The notes beneath the pieces were generated by a model that was given only the letters and a program-made list of their open reading frames with translations, was not told where the DNA came from and searched no databases. From contig SVGJ01000002.1 in assembly GCA_015056415.1 (NCBI GenBank), forward strand, positions 34,771 to 98,770: a stretch of DNA of 64,000 nt, read 5' to 3'. Positions 19,309 to 27,332 of the stretch are shown one piece after another. Origin of the DNA: Clostridiales bacterium (GTDB taxonomy: Bacteria; Bacillota; Clostridia; Christensenellales; Aristaeellaceae). Position 1 is the first letter of the stretch, and each line of letters opens with the position of its first letter. A program made the position numbers and the translations under genes.

Positions 19309-20766
19309 TTACTGCTTGATGTAGCCGCGGAGGAACTCCGCAGCGCCTGCCGCCTTCTGGCCGAAGCGCAGAGGACGGTCGCCCAGATCATCATAGAGGT
19401 TGTAGCGCAGCATCTGCGCGGCATGGCGGATAAAGTGCTGCTTCATCTCTTCAGTCTGGCCATCCTGCAGGGCGGCGGTGATGGCGCCGGGGATCGCCTC
19501 CAGGGTGTAGGCCTCGTAGGTGGCGCCCTTGCCGCGCAGCTGGTTGTAGCCCAGGGTCAGCGTGGCCTTGCCGCGGATGGTGGACATATATCCCGTCTGG
19601 GAAACGATGCTCACCACCAGGTCGGACAGGTCGATGATCTTGTTGATATCGGTGTTGGTGACCAGATGCAGGTTTTCGGGCCACTTGCGCTTGCGCATGG
19701 CAGCGACCATGGCGGGGTGCGGCTTGAAAATGAAGTTGAAGCCCATCTTCTCGGCCACCTCGGCCAGATGCAGCGCCGCCTCGGCGCTGTCGGCGAACAT
19801 GGGGGAATGGTTCGCCTTGGCCGTCTCATCGTAGGGCAGGATACCGGAGTCGAAATCGCTCTGGCCGGCCAGCATCACGATGGGCTTGCTGGGATCCAGC
19901 TTTGTTTTCAGCTCGTCCAGCTCCACGGTGGAAGCATTGGCGGCGTTGCGGTTCAGGGCGCTGGCGCGCAGGAATTCGATCACCTTCTCTGCCTGGGCGA
20001 TCTCCTCGTCCGTTACGGGCAGAGTGCGGAAATGCTCATAATTGCGGGCGGTGGGGCTTTCGCCCATCTGGCCCTCGGGATCCAGCGCGTAGGTGCCCGG
20101 CAGGGAGCCAAACTCGATAAACAGGGGCGTGACGCCCTTCTGCAGGCAGACGTGATTGCACACCTGATGCAGCATGGGGAACTTGCACCAGATGATGATC
20201 GCCTCGGGCTTGTAGCAATCGATCACCGTGCGGTACAGCCGGTCATAGCTCCAAACCATGAACCGGGCATAGCTTTGGGTCATGCTCTTGCCCTGGCGCT
20301 GGAACAGGTACTCCGCGCACTGCTCCAGGAAGGGATCAGCTTCCAGGGCGTCCGTCATCTCATGGGTGAGCTCGAACTCGGTAAAGGAATCGTAGCCGGC
20401 GGCGCGGATGGCCCGGGGGATGTAGTGGAAGAAAGGCTTCCTTTCGCCCTGGGGCTTCTTCTGCTCATCCAGGTAGATGAAGTCCACCTCGGGCAGTTCG
20501 GCGCTGATCTGCTCAAAGAGCGGGAAGAGCTTGGGCTTCTTGGGGGTATCAAGAATGCCGGTCAGCACCATGCGCTTACGCGCCGGATCGCAGGAAGCGG
20601 CGGCGGCGCGGATCTCCTGCAGAAGCTCCTCAAAGGCAGCCACTGCCGCCTTCTGGCGCTTGCCCTGCTTGACTCCGGCATAGACACGATAGATCGGCTC
20701 ATAAATGCGGAGGGCGTTCATGACCTTCCGCACGGCACGCTTGGTCTTTTTCAGCATACTGCTCAT
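19309..20766 (-). CDS. Capsule polysaccharide KpsC/KpsS-like protein
   Basis: The protein has 485 residues. ATG 20766 (MSSMLKKTKRAVRKVMN) is chosen over a longer frame because a purine-rich GAAAGAG precedes it and it follows the stop of the upstream gene closely. The N-terminus is strongly basic. The C-terminal half has NFIFKPHPAM, then LHLVTNTDINKIIDLSDLVV and TGYMSTIRGKATLTLGYNQL. This is the pattern of the capsule biosynthesis family Capsule_synth (KpsC/KpsS/LipB), GT-B fold enzymes, in which the K-P-H-P motif and a threonine/glycine-rich loop bind a CMP-sugar. In Gram-negatives they build the Kdo linker of capsules. In this Firmicute context the acceptor is unknown, but two CMP-sugar synthetase-like genes lie nearby. 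Confidence 0.7.
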   Translation of the reverse strand: MSSMLKKTKRAVRKVMNALRIYEPIYRVYAGVKQGKRQKAAVAAFEELLQEIRAAAASCDPARKRMVLTGILDTPKKPKLFPLFEQISAELPEVDFIYLDEQKKPQGERKPFFHYIPRAIRAAGYDSFTEFELTHEMTDALEADPFLEQCAEYLFQRQGKSMTQSYARFMVWSYDRLYRTVIDCYKPEAIIIWCKFPMLHQVCNHVCLQKGVTPLFIEFGSLPGTYALDPEGQMGESPTARNYEHFRTLPVTDEEIAQAEKVIEFLRASALNRNAANASTVELDELKTKLDPSKPIVMLAGQSDFDSGILPYDETAKANHSPMFADSAEAALHLAEVAEKMGFNFIFKPHPAMVAAMRKRKWPENLHLVTNTDINKIIDLSDLVVSIVSQTGYMSTIRGKATLTLGYNQLRGKGATYEAYTLEAIPGAITAALQDGQTEEMKQHFIRHAAQMLRYNLYDDLGDRPLRFGQKAAGAAEFLRGYIKQ

Positions 20767-20779
20767 ATCATTCACTCTT

Positions 20780-21859
20780 TCAGTCGTTATTCTTCTCAAA
20801 GGCGTCCAGCTGCTTCTTCCGCCAGGCGTCATAGGCCTTCATATCCTTGTCCCACTGCTCGTAGCCCTCCTGGCCGGCGCGGTTGGGGATATCGTAATGC
20901 TGCTGGATGTACTCCGCCAGATAACGGGAAACGACCACGCCGCCCCAGTAGTTGCAGTGATTCCACTCGCGCATATGCTGGGCGGGATCAAAGCCCATCT
21001 CGTCGTAGCAGTAGAGCATATTCAGGCAATCGTAGCCCTTGCTTTCCACATAATCAGTGACCCAGTTGAAATACCGCTGGTCGTCCTCCAGGTCACGGCC
21101 CTGCTCCTCGCCCACGGGATAATAGGGGATCACCGTGAACAGCAGCTGGGTGCCGGTGCGCTCGCACAGGGCCATGAGCCGGTCGATGTACTCCACGGCG
21201 TAGGCTTTGGGCTTCTTCATGTCGGCGGAGTCGATGGGCACAAACTGCTCAAAGGACTGCTCCGCCATGGAGAATTCCTGCGCGGCGCCCTTGGTCACAG
21301 TGTTGGGCGTGGTGAAATCAGCCTGTTTCAGCGCATCCCAGCGGGAATGGAAGGAGAAGAAGGGGAAGATGAAATTGCCCCACTCGCCCGCGGGGAGCGT
21401 TTCATAGATCGCCTTGAGGCGGTTGAGCGAGAAAAAGCGCATATTATCCAGCGACTGGTGCTTGAAGGACGTGCTGCCCTGCAGCCTGTCCCTCAGATAG
21501 ATGTAGTACAGATCGCACACGATCAGCTTGGGCCTGGCGACCTCGATGGCCTCGCGGGCGTAGTGATACGTGATGCCGAAGGGCTGACCGACCTGTGCAT
21601 AATTGTAGGAGGCCAGGCCGTGGCTTTCCCACATTTCCATGGGGTAAACGCCGCTGACCACGTGGCTGGTGCCAACGAAGACCACATCGTACTTCGCGTC
21701 CTTATCATAAATGGAGATCACATTGCCGGAGCCGGCCTTCTCCATAAACACATCGCCCAGGGAAACCACCAGCAGCGCCACAACGCACAGAAAGGCCACG
21801 CAGCTCAGGAGCCACTTCACGTTCTTGCGCCTGCAGGATACTGTTTGCTTGTTTTCCAT
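20780..21859 (-). CDS. SGNH/AlgJ-like acyl-transfer partner protein
   Basis: The protein has 359 residues from ATG 21859, with AGGAGG 8 nt upstream. It has one N-terminal membrane anchor (WLLSCVAFLCVVALLVVSLG) and an extracellular domain starting VVFVGTSHVVSGVYP. The G-T-S-H is the block I serine motif of the DltD/AlgJ-type SGNH fold. Near the end HCNYWGGVVVSRYLAEYI supplies the conserved H-x-N-x-x-G block. The gene sits 20 bp after an MBOAT gene, the usual pairing in which MBOAT moves an acyl group across the membrane and the SGNH protein transfers it to a polysaccharide. The acyl group and acceptor are not known. Confidence 0.78.
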   Translation of the reverse strand: MENKQTVSCRRKNVKWLLSCVAFLCVVALLVVSLGDVFMEKAGSGNVISIYDKDAKYDVVFVGTSHVVSGVYPMEMWESHGLASYNYAQVGQPFGITYHYAREAIEVARPKLIVCDLYYIYLRDRLQGSTSFKHQSLDNMRFFSLNRLKAIYETLPAGEWGNFIFPFFSFHSRWDALKQADFTTPNTVTKGAAQEFSMAEQSFEQFVPIDSADMKKPKAYAVEYIDRLMALCERTGTQLLFTVIPYYPVGEEQGRDLEDDQRYFNWVTDYVESKGYDCLNMLYCYDEMGFDPAQHMREWNHCNYWGGVVVSRYLAEYIQQHYDIPNRAGQEGYEQWDKDMKAYDAWRKKQLDAFEKNND

Positions 21860-21879
21860 GTTGTTATCCTCCTGCATCA

Positions 21880-23364
21880 TCAGAACTGGAAGTAGATGAA
21901 GGACGCCGCGTCATAGCCCGTGCCGTACATGCCGAAGATCAGGATGCTGAAGATCAGCAGCAGATACACAGTCCAGCGGAACAATACGCCCTGCTTGAGC
22001 AGCTCGCCAATCAGATCCTTGCCGGAGGCCTTTGCCAGGCTGACGCCCAGCACCACCAGCAGGGAAACGATCATCACGGTCATGTCCGCACCGGAAAGGC
22101 CCAGCTTGAGCAGCGTGCCGTTGAACAGCGTCCAGGGCTGAAGGTTAGTAACGATGCCCTTGAGCACGTCGAAGGCCTGGCCGATGCTGGCGGCACGGAA
22201 GAACACCCAGGTGATGGTGACCAGCACAAAGGTGAACAGGATCCGCAGCACACGGTTGCCGAAGCTTTCCGGATCGCAGTGCAGGGCCTTGCAGATCTTC
22301 ATGCGCAGGGGCTTCAGGCTGTTGCCGATCACCTGGAACAGGCCGTTCAGACCGCCCCAGACCACATAGGTCCAGTTGGCGCCGTGCCACAGGCCGCTGA
22401 CCAGAAACACGATCATCGTGTTCAGGTGCTTGCGTACCTTGCCCTTGCGGCTGCCGCCCAGGGGGATGTAGAGGTAATCACGGAACCAGCTGGACAGGGA
22501 GATGTGCCAGCGGCGCCAGAAATCCGTGATGGACACGGCGAAATAAGGCGTGTTGAAGTTCTGGATCATGTCGAAGCCCAGCACGCGGCCGCAGCCCACC
22601 GCCATGTAGGAATAGCTGGCGAAATCGCAGTAGATCTGGAAGGAATAGCACAGGGCCGCCACCAGCAGCACCAGGCCGGAATACTTGGTATGGGCGCCGT
22701 AGACCGTATTCACCAGCAGGGCGGCGCGGTCGGCGATCATCAGCTTCAGGAAGGAGCCCCAGCAGAATTCCACAAGGCCGCGGCGGACGCGCTCCACATC
22801 GAAGGCGCGGGGGGCCTTGATCTGCGGCAGCAGGCCGGTGGCGCGGCCGATGGGGCCGGAGGCCAGCTGCGGGAAGAAGGAAACAAACAGACCATAGTTG
22901 ATGATGTTCTTTTCCGCCCTGATCTTCTGGCGGTACACATCGATCACATAACCCACAGCCTGGAAAATGTAGAAGGAGATGCCGATGGGCATGATGATGT
23001 TGAGGAACGTGGAGCCTTCCTTTGCGCCGCCGGTCAGGCGGAGGATGTTCTCCATCAGGAAGTTGGTGTACTTGAAGAAGCACAGCAGCAGCATATTGAT
23101 AACCACCGCCAGGGCGACCCACTTCTTCAGCGGCGCCTTGTTTTCGGCGCCGCTTCGGTCAACGTGGCGCTGGATCATCAGGCCGCAGCCCCAGGTCGTC
23201 AGGGTGACGCCCGCCAGCAGCGCCGTGTAAGCAATGTTGTAGCAGCCGTAAAAGAAATAGCTGGCAGCCAGCAGCCACAGGTTGCGCGCACGCTTGGGCA
23301 GAACGTAATACACCAGCGCCGTCACCACAAAAAACGCCAGGTACTGAATCGAGTTGAACAGCAT
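21880..23364 (-). CDS. MBOAT family O-acyltransferase
   Basis: The protein has 494 residues with about ten to eleven membrane segments. It shows the MBOAT hallmarks: TDFWRRWHISLSSWFRDYLY followed by IPLGGSRKGK near residue 290-315, and the presumed active histidine in VSGLWHGANWTYVVWGGLNG near 330-345. It belongs to the AlgI/DltB/PatA group that O-acylates surface polymers using a membrane-side acyl donor. It is directly followed by its SGNH partner and preceded by a CMP-sugar synthetase gene 24 bp upstream. It probably acetylates the polysaccharide built by this operon. Confidence 0.92.
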   Translation of the reverse strand: MLFNSIQYLAFFVVTALVYYVLPKRARNLWLLAASYFFYGCYNIAYTALLAGVTLTTWGCGLMIQRHVDRSGAENKAPLKKWVALAVVINMLLLCFFKYTNFLMENILRLTGGAKEGSTFLNIIMPIGISFYIFQAVGYVIDVYRQKIRAEKNIINYGLFVSFFPQLASGPIGRATGLLPQIKAPRAFDVERVRRGLVEFCWGSFLKLMIADRAALLVNTVYGAHTKYSGLVLLVAALCYSFQIYCDFASYSYMAVGCGRVLGFDMIQNFNTPYFAVSITDFWRRWHISLSSWFRDYLYIPLGGSRKGKVRKHLNTMIVFLVSGLWHGANWTYVVWGGLNGLFQVIGNSLKPLRMKICKALHCDPESFGNRVLRILFTFVLVTITWVFFRAASIGQAFDVLKGIVTNLQPWTLFNGTLLKLGLSGADMTVMIVSLLVVLGVSLAKASGKDLIGELLKQGVLFRWTVYLLLIFSILIFGMYGTGYDAASFIYFQF

Positions 23365-23388
23365 AGGATCCGTCCTTTATACAATATG

Positions 23389-24117
23389 TTACTTGCTTTC
23401 CAGGTCCAGGTAGCGCACGCCGCGGGTCACACGGGTACGGCGGGCCTCCATGATGCCCTCGGCGATGTTCCAGTCCTCCTCATTGTCCAGGTCGACGGTC
23501 TCGTCCTTGGGGATGGAGAACAGGCCGATATTGCCCTTCTTGCCGCCGAAGACGGGGCACTCGCCGCTTTCCTGCATACGAATGAAGGCCTCGCGCTTCC
23601 AGGCGGTCAGAGCCCAGGCCACGCCGCTGATGGGAGCCAGGCGCTGGCTCTGGATCATCTCGTTGGTGTCAAAGTTCAGGGGCTTGCCCTCATAGAAGCA
23701 CCAGGTCTGGATGTCCTGCACGGACATGACCACGTCATACTCGTTCTCCTGCACGAAGGCCACGAAGCGGTCCATGGTCTCCTTGCGCAGGGCGGGAGAG
23801 GTGGAGTTGATCATGATCACATAGTCGCACTCGTGCTTCTTGAGGAACTCGTAGGTGAAATCACGGTTGGTGGCGGTATCGATGGCCAGCTCCGGCGGGC
23901 GGCGGTGGAACCTGGCGCCCATGGTCTCCACGATGCGGCCCAGCTCCTCGCTCTCGGTATTGACCCAGATGCTCTCAAAGCCGTTGGACTGCAGCGCCAG
24001 GTCGATGGGGTACTGGATGAGGGGCTTATCGTACAGGTAGCGGATATTCTTCTTGGGGATGCGCTTGGAGCCCAGGCGGGCGGGGATCATGGCGATGAGC
24101 TTGTAGTTGTGACTCAC
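23389..24117 (-). CDS. CMP-sugar synthetase (acylneuraminate cytidylyltransferase-like)
   Basis: The protein has 242 residues and starts with GTG 24117, supported by AGGAGG exactly 8 nt upstream. It begins KLIAMIPARLGSKRIPKKNI, the canonical P-A-R-x-x-S-x-R-x-x-x-K-N loop of CMP-sialic, CMP-pseudaminic and CMP-Kdo synthetases. Other features are SIWVNTESEELGRI, and VDLDNEEDWNIAEGI as the metal-binding end. It is the first gene of a five-gene operon (CMP-sugar synthetase, MBOAT, SGNH, KpsC-like, GT2). No nonulosonic acid synthase is in the window, so the precursor must be made elsewhere or the substrate differs. It is a paralog of the gene at 15866-16534 with higher similarity to the classic family. 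Confidence 0.85.
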   Translation of the reverse strand: MSHNYKLIAMIPARLGSKRIPKKNIRYLYDKPLIQYPIDLALQSNGFESIWVNTESEELGRIVETMGARFHRRPPELAIDTATNRDFTYEFLKKHECDYVIMINSTSPALRKETMDRFVAFVQENEYDVVMSVQDIQTWCFYEGKPLNFDTNEMIQSQRLAPISGVAWALTAWKREAFIRMQESGECPVFGGKKGNIGLFSIPKDETVDLDNEEDWNIAEGIMEARRTRVTRGVRYLDLESK

Positions 24118-24234
24118 GGGGACTTCCTCCTTTTGCCTTCGTAGCTTGTCCGGCGAATGTGCGCCGGGGGATCAGCGCCGTAATCGGCAGCGTGTTGCGC
24201 GTCGGGAGCCTGCATCGCAGACTTATACAGTATT

Positions 24235-24263
24235 AGTATATCACAAAAGCCCTGCCTGTACAA
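24235..24263 (-). promoter_or_regulatory. Promoter of the capsule/O-acylation operon
   Basis: Minus strand TTGTAC (24263-24258), 17 bp, TATACT (24240-24235), about 118 bp before the GTG start. The leader between shows no structure I can name. Confidence 0.65.
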
Positions 24264-24325
24264 CCGTTTCCGCCCCGCTGTGACACGGTATCGCAGAAAT
24301 ATTTCCGCTCCGCCGTCCGGCGGAC

Positions 24326-24355
24326 TTGCCCTGAATGACGGTATTCTGTTATAAT
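24326..24355 (+). promoter_or_regulatory. Promoter of the rmlACB operon
   Basis: TTGCCC (24326-24331), 18 bp, TATAAT (24350-24355) with an extended TGT just before it, 82 bp upstream of rmlA. It diverges from the capsule operon promoter about 60 bp away. Confidence 0.7.
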
Positions 24356-24436
24356 AGATAATAACGCAGCTGTGCCCTGAGGGAATGCCCGGGCGCGGCG
24401 CAGCGGGAGAAAGCACATAAGGAGAGGAGAACGGCT

Positions 24437-25324
24437 ATGAAAGGAATCATTCTTGCCGGCGGCGCCGGAACGCGCCTGTATCCCCTGACGCTGATCACCA
24501 GCAAGCAGCTTCTGCCTGTTTATGATAAGCCCATGATCTATTATCCCCTCAGTACGCTGATGCTGGCGGGTATCAAGGACATCCTGATCATTTCCACCCC
24601 CGAGGACACGCCCCGCTTTCAGCACCTGCTGGGCGACGGCAGCCACTTCGGCGTGAACCTCAGCTACACCGTGCAGCCCTCCCCCGACGGACTGGCCCAG
24701 GCCTTCCTGCTGGGCGAGGAGTTCATCGGCGACGACGCCTGCGCCATGGTGCTGGGCGACAATATCTTCTATGGCAACGGCTTTTCGCGCATCCTGCGCG
24801 CGGCGGTGGAAAACGCCGAAAAGAACGCCCGCGCCACCGTCTTCGGCTATTACGTCACCGATCCGGAGCGCTTCGGCGTGGTGGAGTTCGACCAGAACGG
24901 CCGGGTGATCTCCGTGGAGGAAAAGCCCAAGGTCCCCAAGAGCAATTATGCCGTCACCGGCCTGTACTTCTACCCCAAGGGCGTCAGCACCATGGCCGGC
25001 GAGGTAAAGCCCTCCGCCCGGGGCGAACTGGAGATCACCACCCTGAACGAGATGTACCTGCACCAGAACCTGCTGGACGTGCAGCTGCTGGGCCGGGGCT
25101 TTGCCTGGCTGGATACCGGCACCATGGACAGCCTGGTTGAGGCCGCCGATTTTGTGCAGATGGTGGAAAAGCGCCAGGGCATCAAGATCAGCGCGCCGGA
25201 GGAGATCGCCTACAAGAACGGCTGGATCACCAAAGAGAAGCTGGTGGAATCCGCCGAGCGCTACGGCAAGAGCCCCTACGGCGCTCACCTGAAGGCCGTG
25301 GCGGAAGGAAAGGTGCAGTACTGA
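24437..25324 (+). CDS. rmlA: Glucose-1-phosphate thymidylyltransferase
   Basis: The protein has 295 residues, a normal RmlA length. It makes dTDP-glucose from dTTP and glucose-1-phosphate, the first step toward dTDP-rhamnose and related sugars. The N-terminus [18 protein letters not shown] is the pyrophosphorylase loop, with [18 protein letters not shown] next. [13 protein letters not shown] holds the metal aspartate, and [20 protein letters not shown] and [10 protein letters not shown] are typical RmlA signatures. A GGAGAGGAG ribosome site precedes ATG. The stop overlaps the rmlC start by one base (TGATG), so the two are translationally coupled. Confidence 0.97.
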   Translation: MKGIILAGGAGTRLYPLTLITSKQLLPVYDKPMIYYPLSTLMLAGIKDILIISTPEDTPRFQHLLGDGSHFGVNLSYTVQPSPDGLAQAFLLGEEFIGDDACAMVLGDNIFYGNGFSRILRAAVENAEKNARATVFGYYVTDPERFGVVEFDQNGRVISVEEKPKVPKSNYAVTGLYFYPKGVSTMAGEVKPSARGELEITTLNEMYLHQNLLDVQLLGRGFAWLDTGTMDSLVEAADFVQMVEKRQGIKISAPEEIAYKNGWITKEKLVESAERYGKSPYGAHLKAVAEGKVQY

Positions 25325-25884
25325 TGAAGCGGATCGATACCAAGCTGCCCGGCGTGTGCATCATCGAGCCTGTGGTGCACGGCGATCATCGCGGCTATTT
25401 CATGGAGACCTACTCCACCAAGGCCTTTGCCGACATCGGCATCGATACGGTATTCGTGCAGGACAACCAGTCCTTCTCCTCCCAGAAGGGCATCCTGCGG
25501 GGCATCCACTTCCAGAATGATCCCATGGCCCAGGCCAAGCTGGTGCGCGTCACGAAGGGCGCCGTGCTGGACGTAGCTGTGGACCTGCGCAAAGGCAGCC
25601 CCACCTACAGGCAGTGGGTCGCCGTGGAGCTCACCGCCGATAACAAGCGGATGCTCTTCATCCCCCGGGGCTTCGGCCACGGCTTCGTGACCCTGACGGA
25701 AAACGTGGAATTCTGCTACAAGGTCGATAACCTCTACTCCAAGGAGTGCGACCGCGGCATCCGCTACAACGACCCCTCCATCGGCGTGGACTGGGGCGAG
25801 GTCAACGAGGCGCTTCTTTCCCAGAAGGATACCACCGGCCCCATGCTGGACGACAGCGACTGCAATTTTATGTACGAGGAGTGA
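25324..25884 (+). CDS. rmlC: dTDP-4-dehydrorhamnose 3,5-epimerase
   Basis: The protein has 186 residues, the usual length for this cupin-fold enzyme, which epimerises dTDP-4-keto-6-deoxyglucose at C3 and C5. Diagnostic parts are GDHRGYFMETYSTKAF, the active-site GILRGIHFQNDPMAQAKLVR with the catalytic histidine, VLDVAVDLRKGSPTY, and FIPRGFGHGFVTL. It lies inside the rml operon, coupled to rmlA. After its stop a dense run of palindromes begins at 25886 that separates it from rmlB. The rmlD reductase gene is not in the window. Confidence 0.96.
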   Translation: MKRIDTKLPGVCIIEPVVHGDHRGYFMETYSTKAFADIGIDTVFVQDNQSFSSQKGILRGIHFQNDPMAQAKLVRVTKGAVLDVAVDLRKGSPTYRQWVAVELTADNKRMLFIPRGFGHGFVTLTENVEFCYKVDNLYSKECDRGIRYNDPSIGVDWGEVNEALLSQKDTTGPMLDDSDCNFMYEE

Positions 25885-25885
25885 G

Positions 25886-26213
25886 GCAGGGGCGCTGCCC
25901 CTGCACCCCTCCCAAGGGCGCTGCCCTTGGGAATCCCGCTTAAGGGCTTTCAGCCCTTAAGAATCCCTTTTTGCGGGAGCGAAGGGGGATCGCTCATAGC
26001 AGGGGTCACGGCGCACGGAGGGTGCGCCGCGACGCGAGTGAGCAGCATTCAGCTTGTGCTCGCACACCAAATAAAAAAGCCGCAGGCTCTGCGTCGCGGC
26101 GCGACCGTATTCGCGGCGCGACCCCTGCTGTGCTCCAACCAGGCAACACACCCCCGAAAGGGATTCTCAAGGGATGAAATCCCTTGAGCGGAGTCCAGAG
26201 GCGGAGCCTCTGG
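25886..26213. repeat. Palindromic MITE-like element between rmlC and rmlB
   Basis: About 330 bp made of stacked hairpins. Left end: GCAGGGGC/GCCCCTGC (25886-25904), CCCAAGGGC/GCCCTTGGG (25911-25931), CTTAAGGGC/GCCCTTAAG (25939-25961) followed by AATCCCTTTTTG. Right end, in inverse order: CTCAAGGGAT/ATCCCTTGAG (26166-26188) and CCAGAGGC/GCCTCTGG (26195-26213). The outer parts are inverted copies of each other. The AGAATCCCTTT core is identical, while the stems differ in sequence and still pair. A second inner inverted repeat (AGCAGGGGTC near 26000, GACCCCTGCT near 26122) flanks a short centre. No protein is encoded. The third left hairpin with its T-run could stop transcription inside the operon. 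Confidence 0.75.
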
Positions 26214-26237
26214 CACAGCGTAAGGAGGACATACCCC

Positions 26238-27263
26238 ATGAGCAAGACCATTATCGTGACCGGCGGCGCCGGGTTTATCGGCAGCAATTTTATTTTCCAC
26301 ATGATGGAGAAGTATCCGGATTACCGCATTGTGTGCCTGGATAAGCTGACCTACGCCGGCAATCTGAGCACGCTGAAGCCCGTGATGGAGAAGCCGAATT
26401 TCCGGTTTGTGAAGGCGGACATCTGCGACCGGGAGGCGGTGTTCCAGCTCTTTGAGGAGGAGAAGCCGGATATCGTGGTGAATTTCGCCGCGGAGAGCCA
26501 TGTGGACCGCTCCATTGAGAACCCCGGCGTGTTCCTGCAGACGAATATCATCGGCACCGCCACGCTGATGGACGCCTGCCGGAAGTACGGTATTGAGCGC
26601 TATCATCAGGTCTCCACCGATGAGGTCTACGGCGACCTGCCCCTGGACCGGCCGGATCTGTTCTTCACGGAAGAGACGCCCATCCACACCAGCTCGCCCT
26701 ATTCCAGCTCCAAGGCGGGGGCGGATCTGCTGGTACTGGCCTATCACCGCACCTTTGGCCTGCCGGTGACCATCAGCCGCTGCTCCAACAACTACGGCCC
26801 CTATCACTTCCCGGAGAAGCTCATCCCCCTGATGATCGCCAACTGCCTCAACGATAAGCCCCTGCCCGTTTTCGGCACGGGTGAGAATGTGCGCGACTGG
26901 CTCTATGTGACGGATCACTGCAAGGCCATCGATCTGATCATCCACAAGGGCCGCGTGGGCGAGGTGTACAACATCGGCGGACACAATGAGATGGCGAATA
27001 TCGATATTGTGAAGATCATCTGCAGGGAGCTGGGCAAGCCGGAGAGCCTCATTACCTACGTGGGCGATCGCAAAGGGCATGATCTGCGCTACGCCATTGA
27101 TCCCACCAAGATCCACACCGAGCTGGGCTGGCTGCCGGAGACCATGTTCAGGGACGGCATCAAGAAGACCATCCAGTGGTATCTGGACAACCGTGAGTGG
27201 TGGGAGACCATCATCTCCGGCGAATATCAGAACTACTACCAGCGGATGTACGGCAACCGGTAA
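26238..27263 (+). CDS. rmlB: dTDP-glucose 4,6-dehydratase
   Basis: The protein has 341 residues. ATG 26238 is chosen because AAGGAGG lies 9 nt upstream; the longer frame starts inside the palindromic element. The N-terminal Rossmann loop is VTGGAGFIGSNFIFHMMEKY. The short-chain dehydrogenase active site is visible as VSTDEVYGDL (Thr and the Asp-Glu pair) and YSSSKAGADLLV (Tyr and Lys). SRCSNNYGPYHFPEKLIPL and ENVRDWLYVTDHCKAI are typical of RmlB. The enzyme converts dTDP-glucose to dTDP-4-keto-6-deoxyglucose using bound NAD. It ends the rml operon and converges on glmM. Confidence 0.97.
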   Translation: MSKTIIVTGGAGFIGSNFIFHMMEKYPDYRIVCLDKLTYAGNLSTLKPVMEKPNFRFVKADICDREAVFQLFEEEKPDIVVNFAAESHVDRSIENPGVFLQTNIIGTATLMDACRKYGIERYHQVSTDEVYGDLPLDRPDLFFTEETPIHTSSPYSSSKAGADLLVLAYHRTFGLPVTISRCSNNYGPYHFPEKLIPLMIANCLNDKPLPVFGTGENVRDWLYVTDHCKAIDLIIHKGRVGEVYNIGGHNEMANIDIVKIICRELGKPESLITYVGDRKGHDLRYAIDPTKIHTELGWLPETMFRDGIKKTIQWYLDNREWWETIISGEYQNYYQRMYGNR

Positions 27264-27278
27264 CTGAAAACAGCAAAA

Positions 27279-27319
27279 AAGCCCGCCCTTCCTCCTTCAG
27301 CAGGGGGAAGGGCGGGCTT
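27279..27319. terminator. Bidirectional terminator between rmlB and glmM
   Basis: A 14-bp perfect stem (AAGCCCGCCCTTCC with GGAAGGGCGGGCTT) with A-run and T-rich flanks. Confidence 0.88.
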
Positions 27320-27332
27320 GCTTATGTCCGGA

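Noticed and set aside
17617..21060. An 1147-codon plus-strand frame across the polysaccharide operon, and a 621-codon one at 22279-24144
   Set aside because: Both are shadows of the GT2, KpsC-like, SGNH and MBOAT genes on the minus strand, caused by high GC codon use.
24114..25288. Minus-strand frames of 100 and 351 codons opposite rmlA and its leader
   Set aside because: They overlap the rmlA coding strand and the promoter of the capsule operon; no start signal.
25927..26187. Short plus- and minus-strand frames of 60-100 codons within the rmlC-rmlB gap
   Set aside because: They run through the palindromic element and have no ribosome sites; the DNA structure explains the region better.
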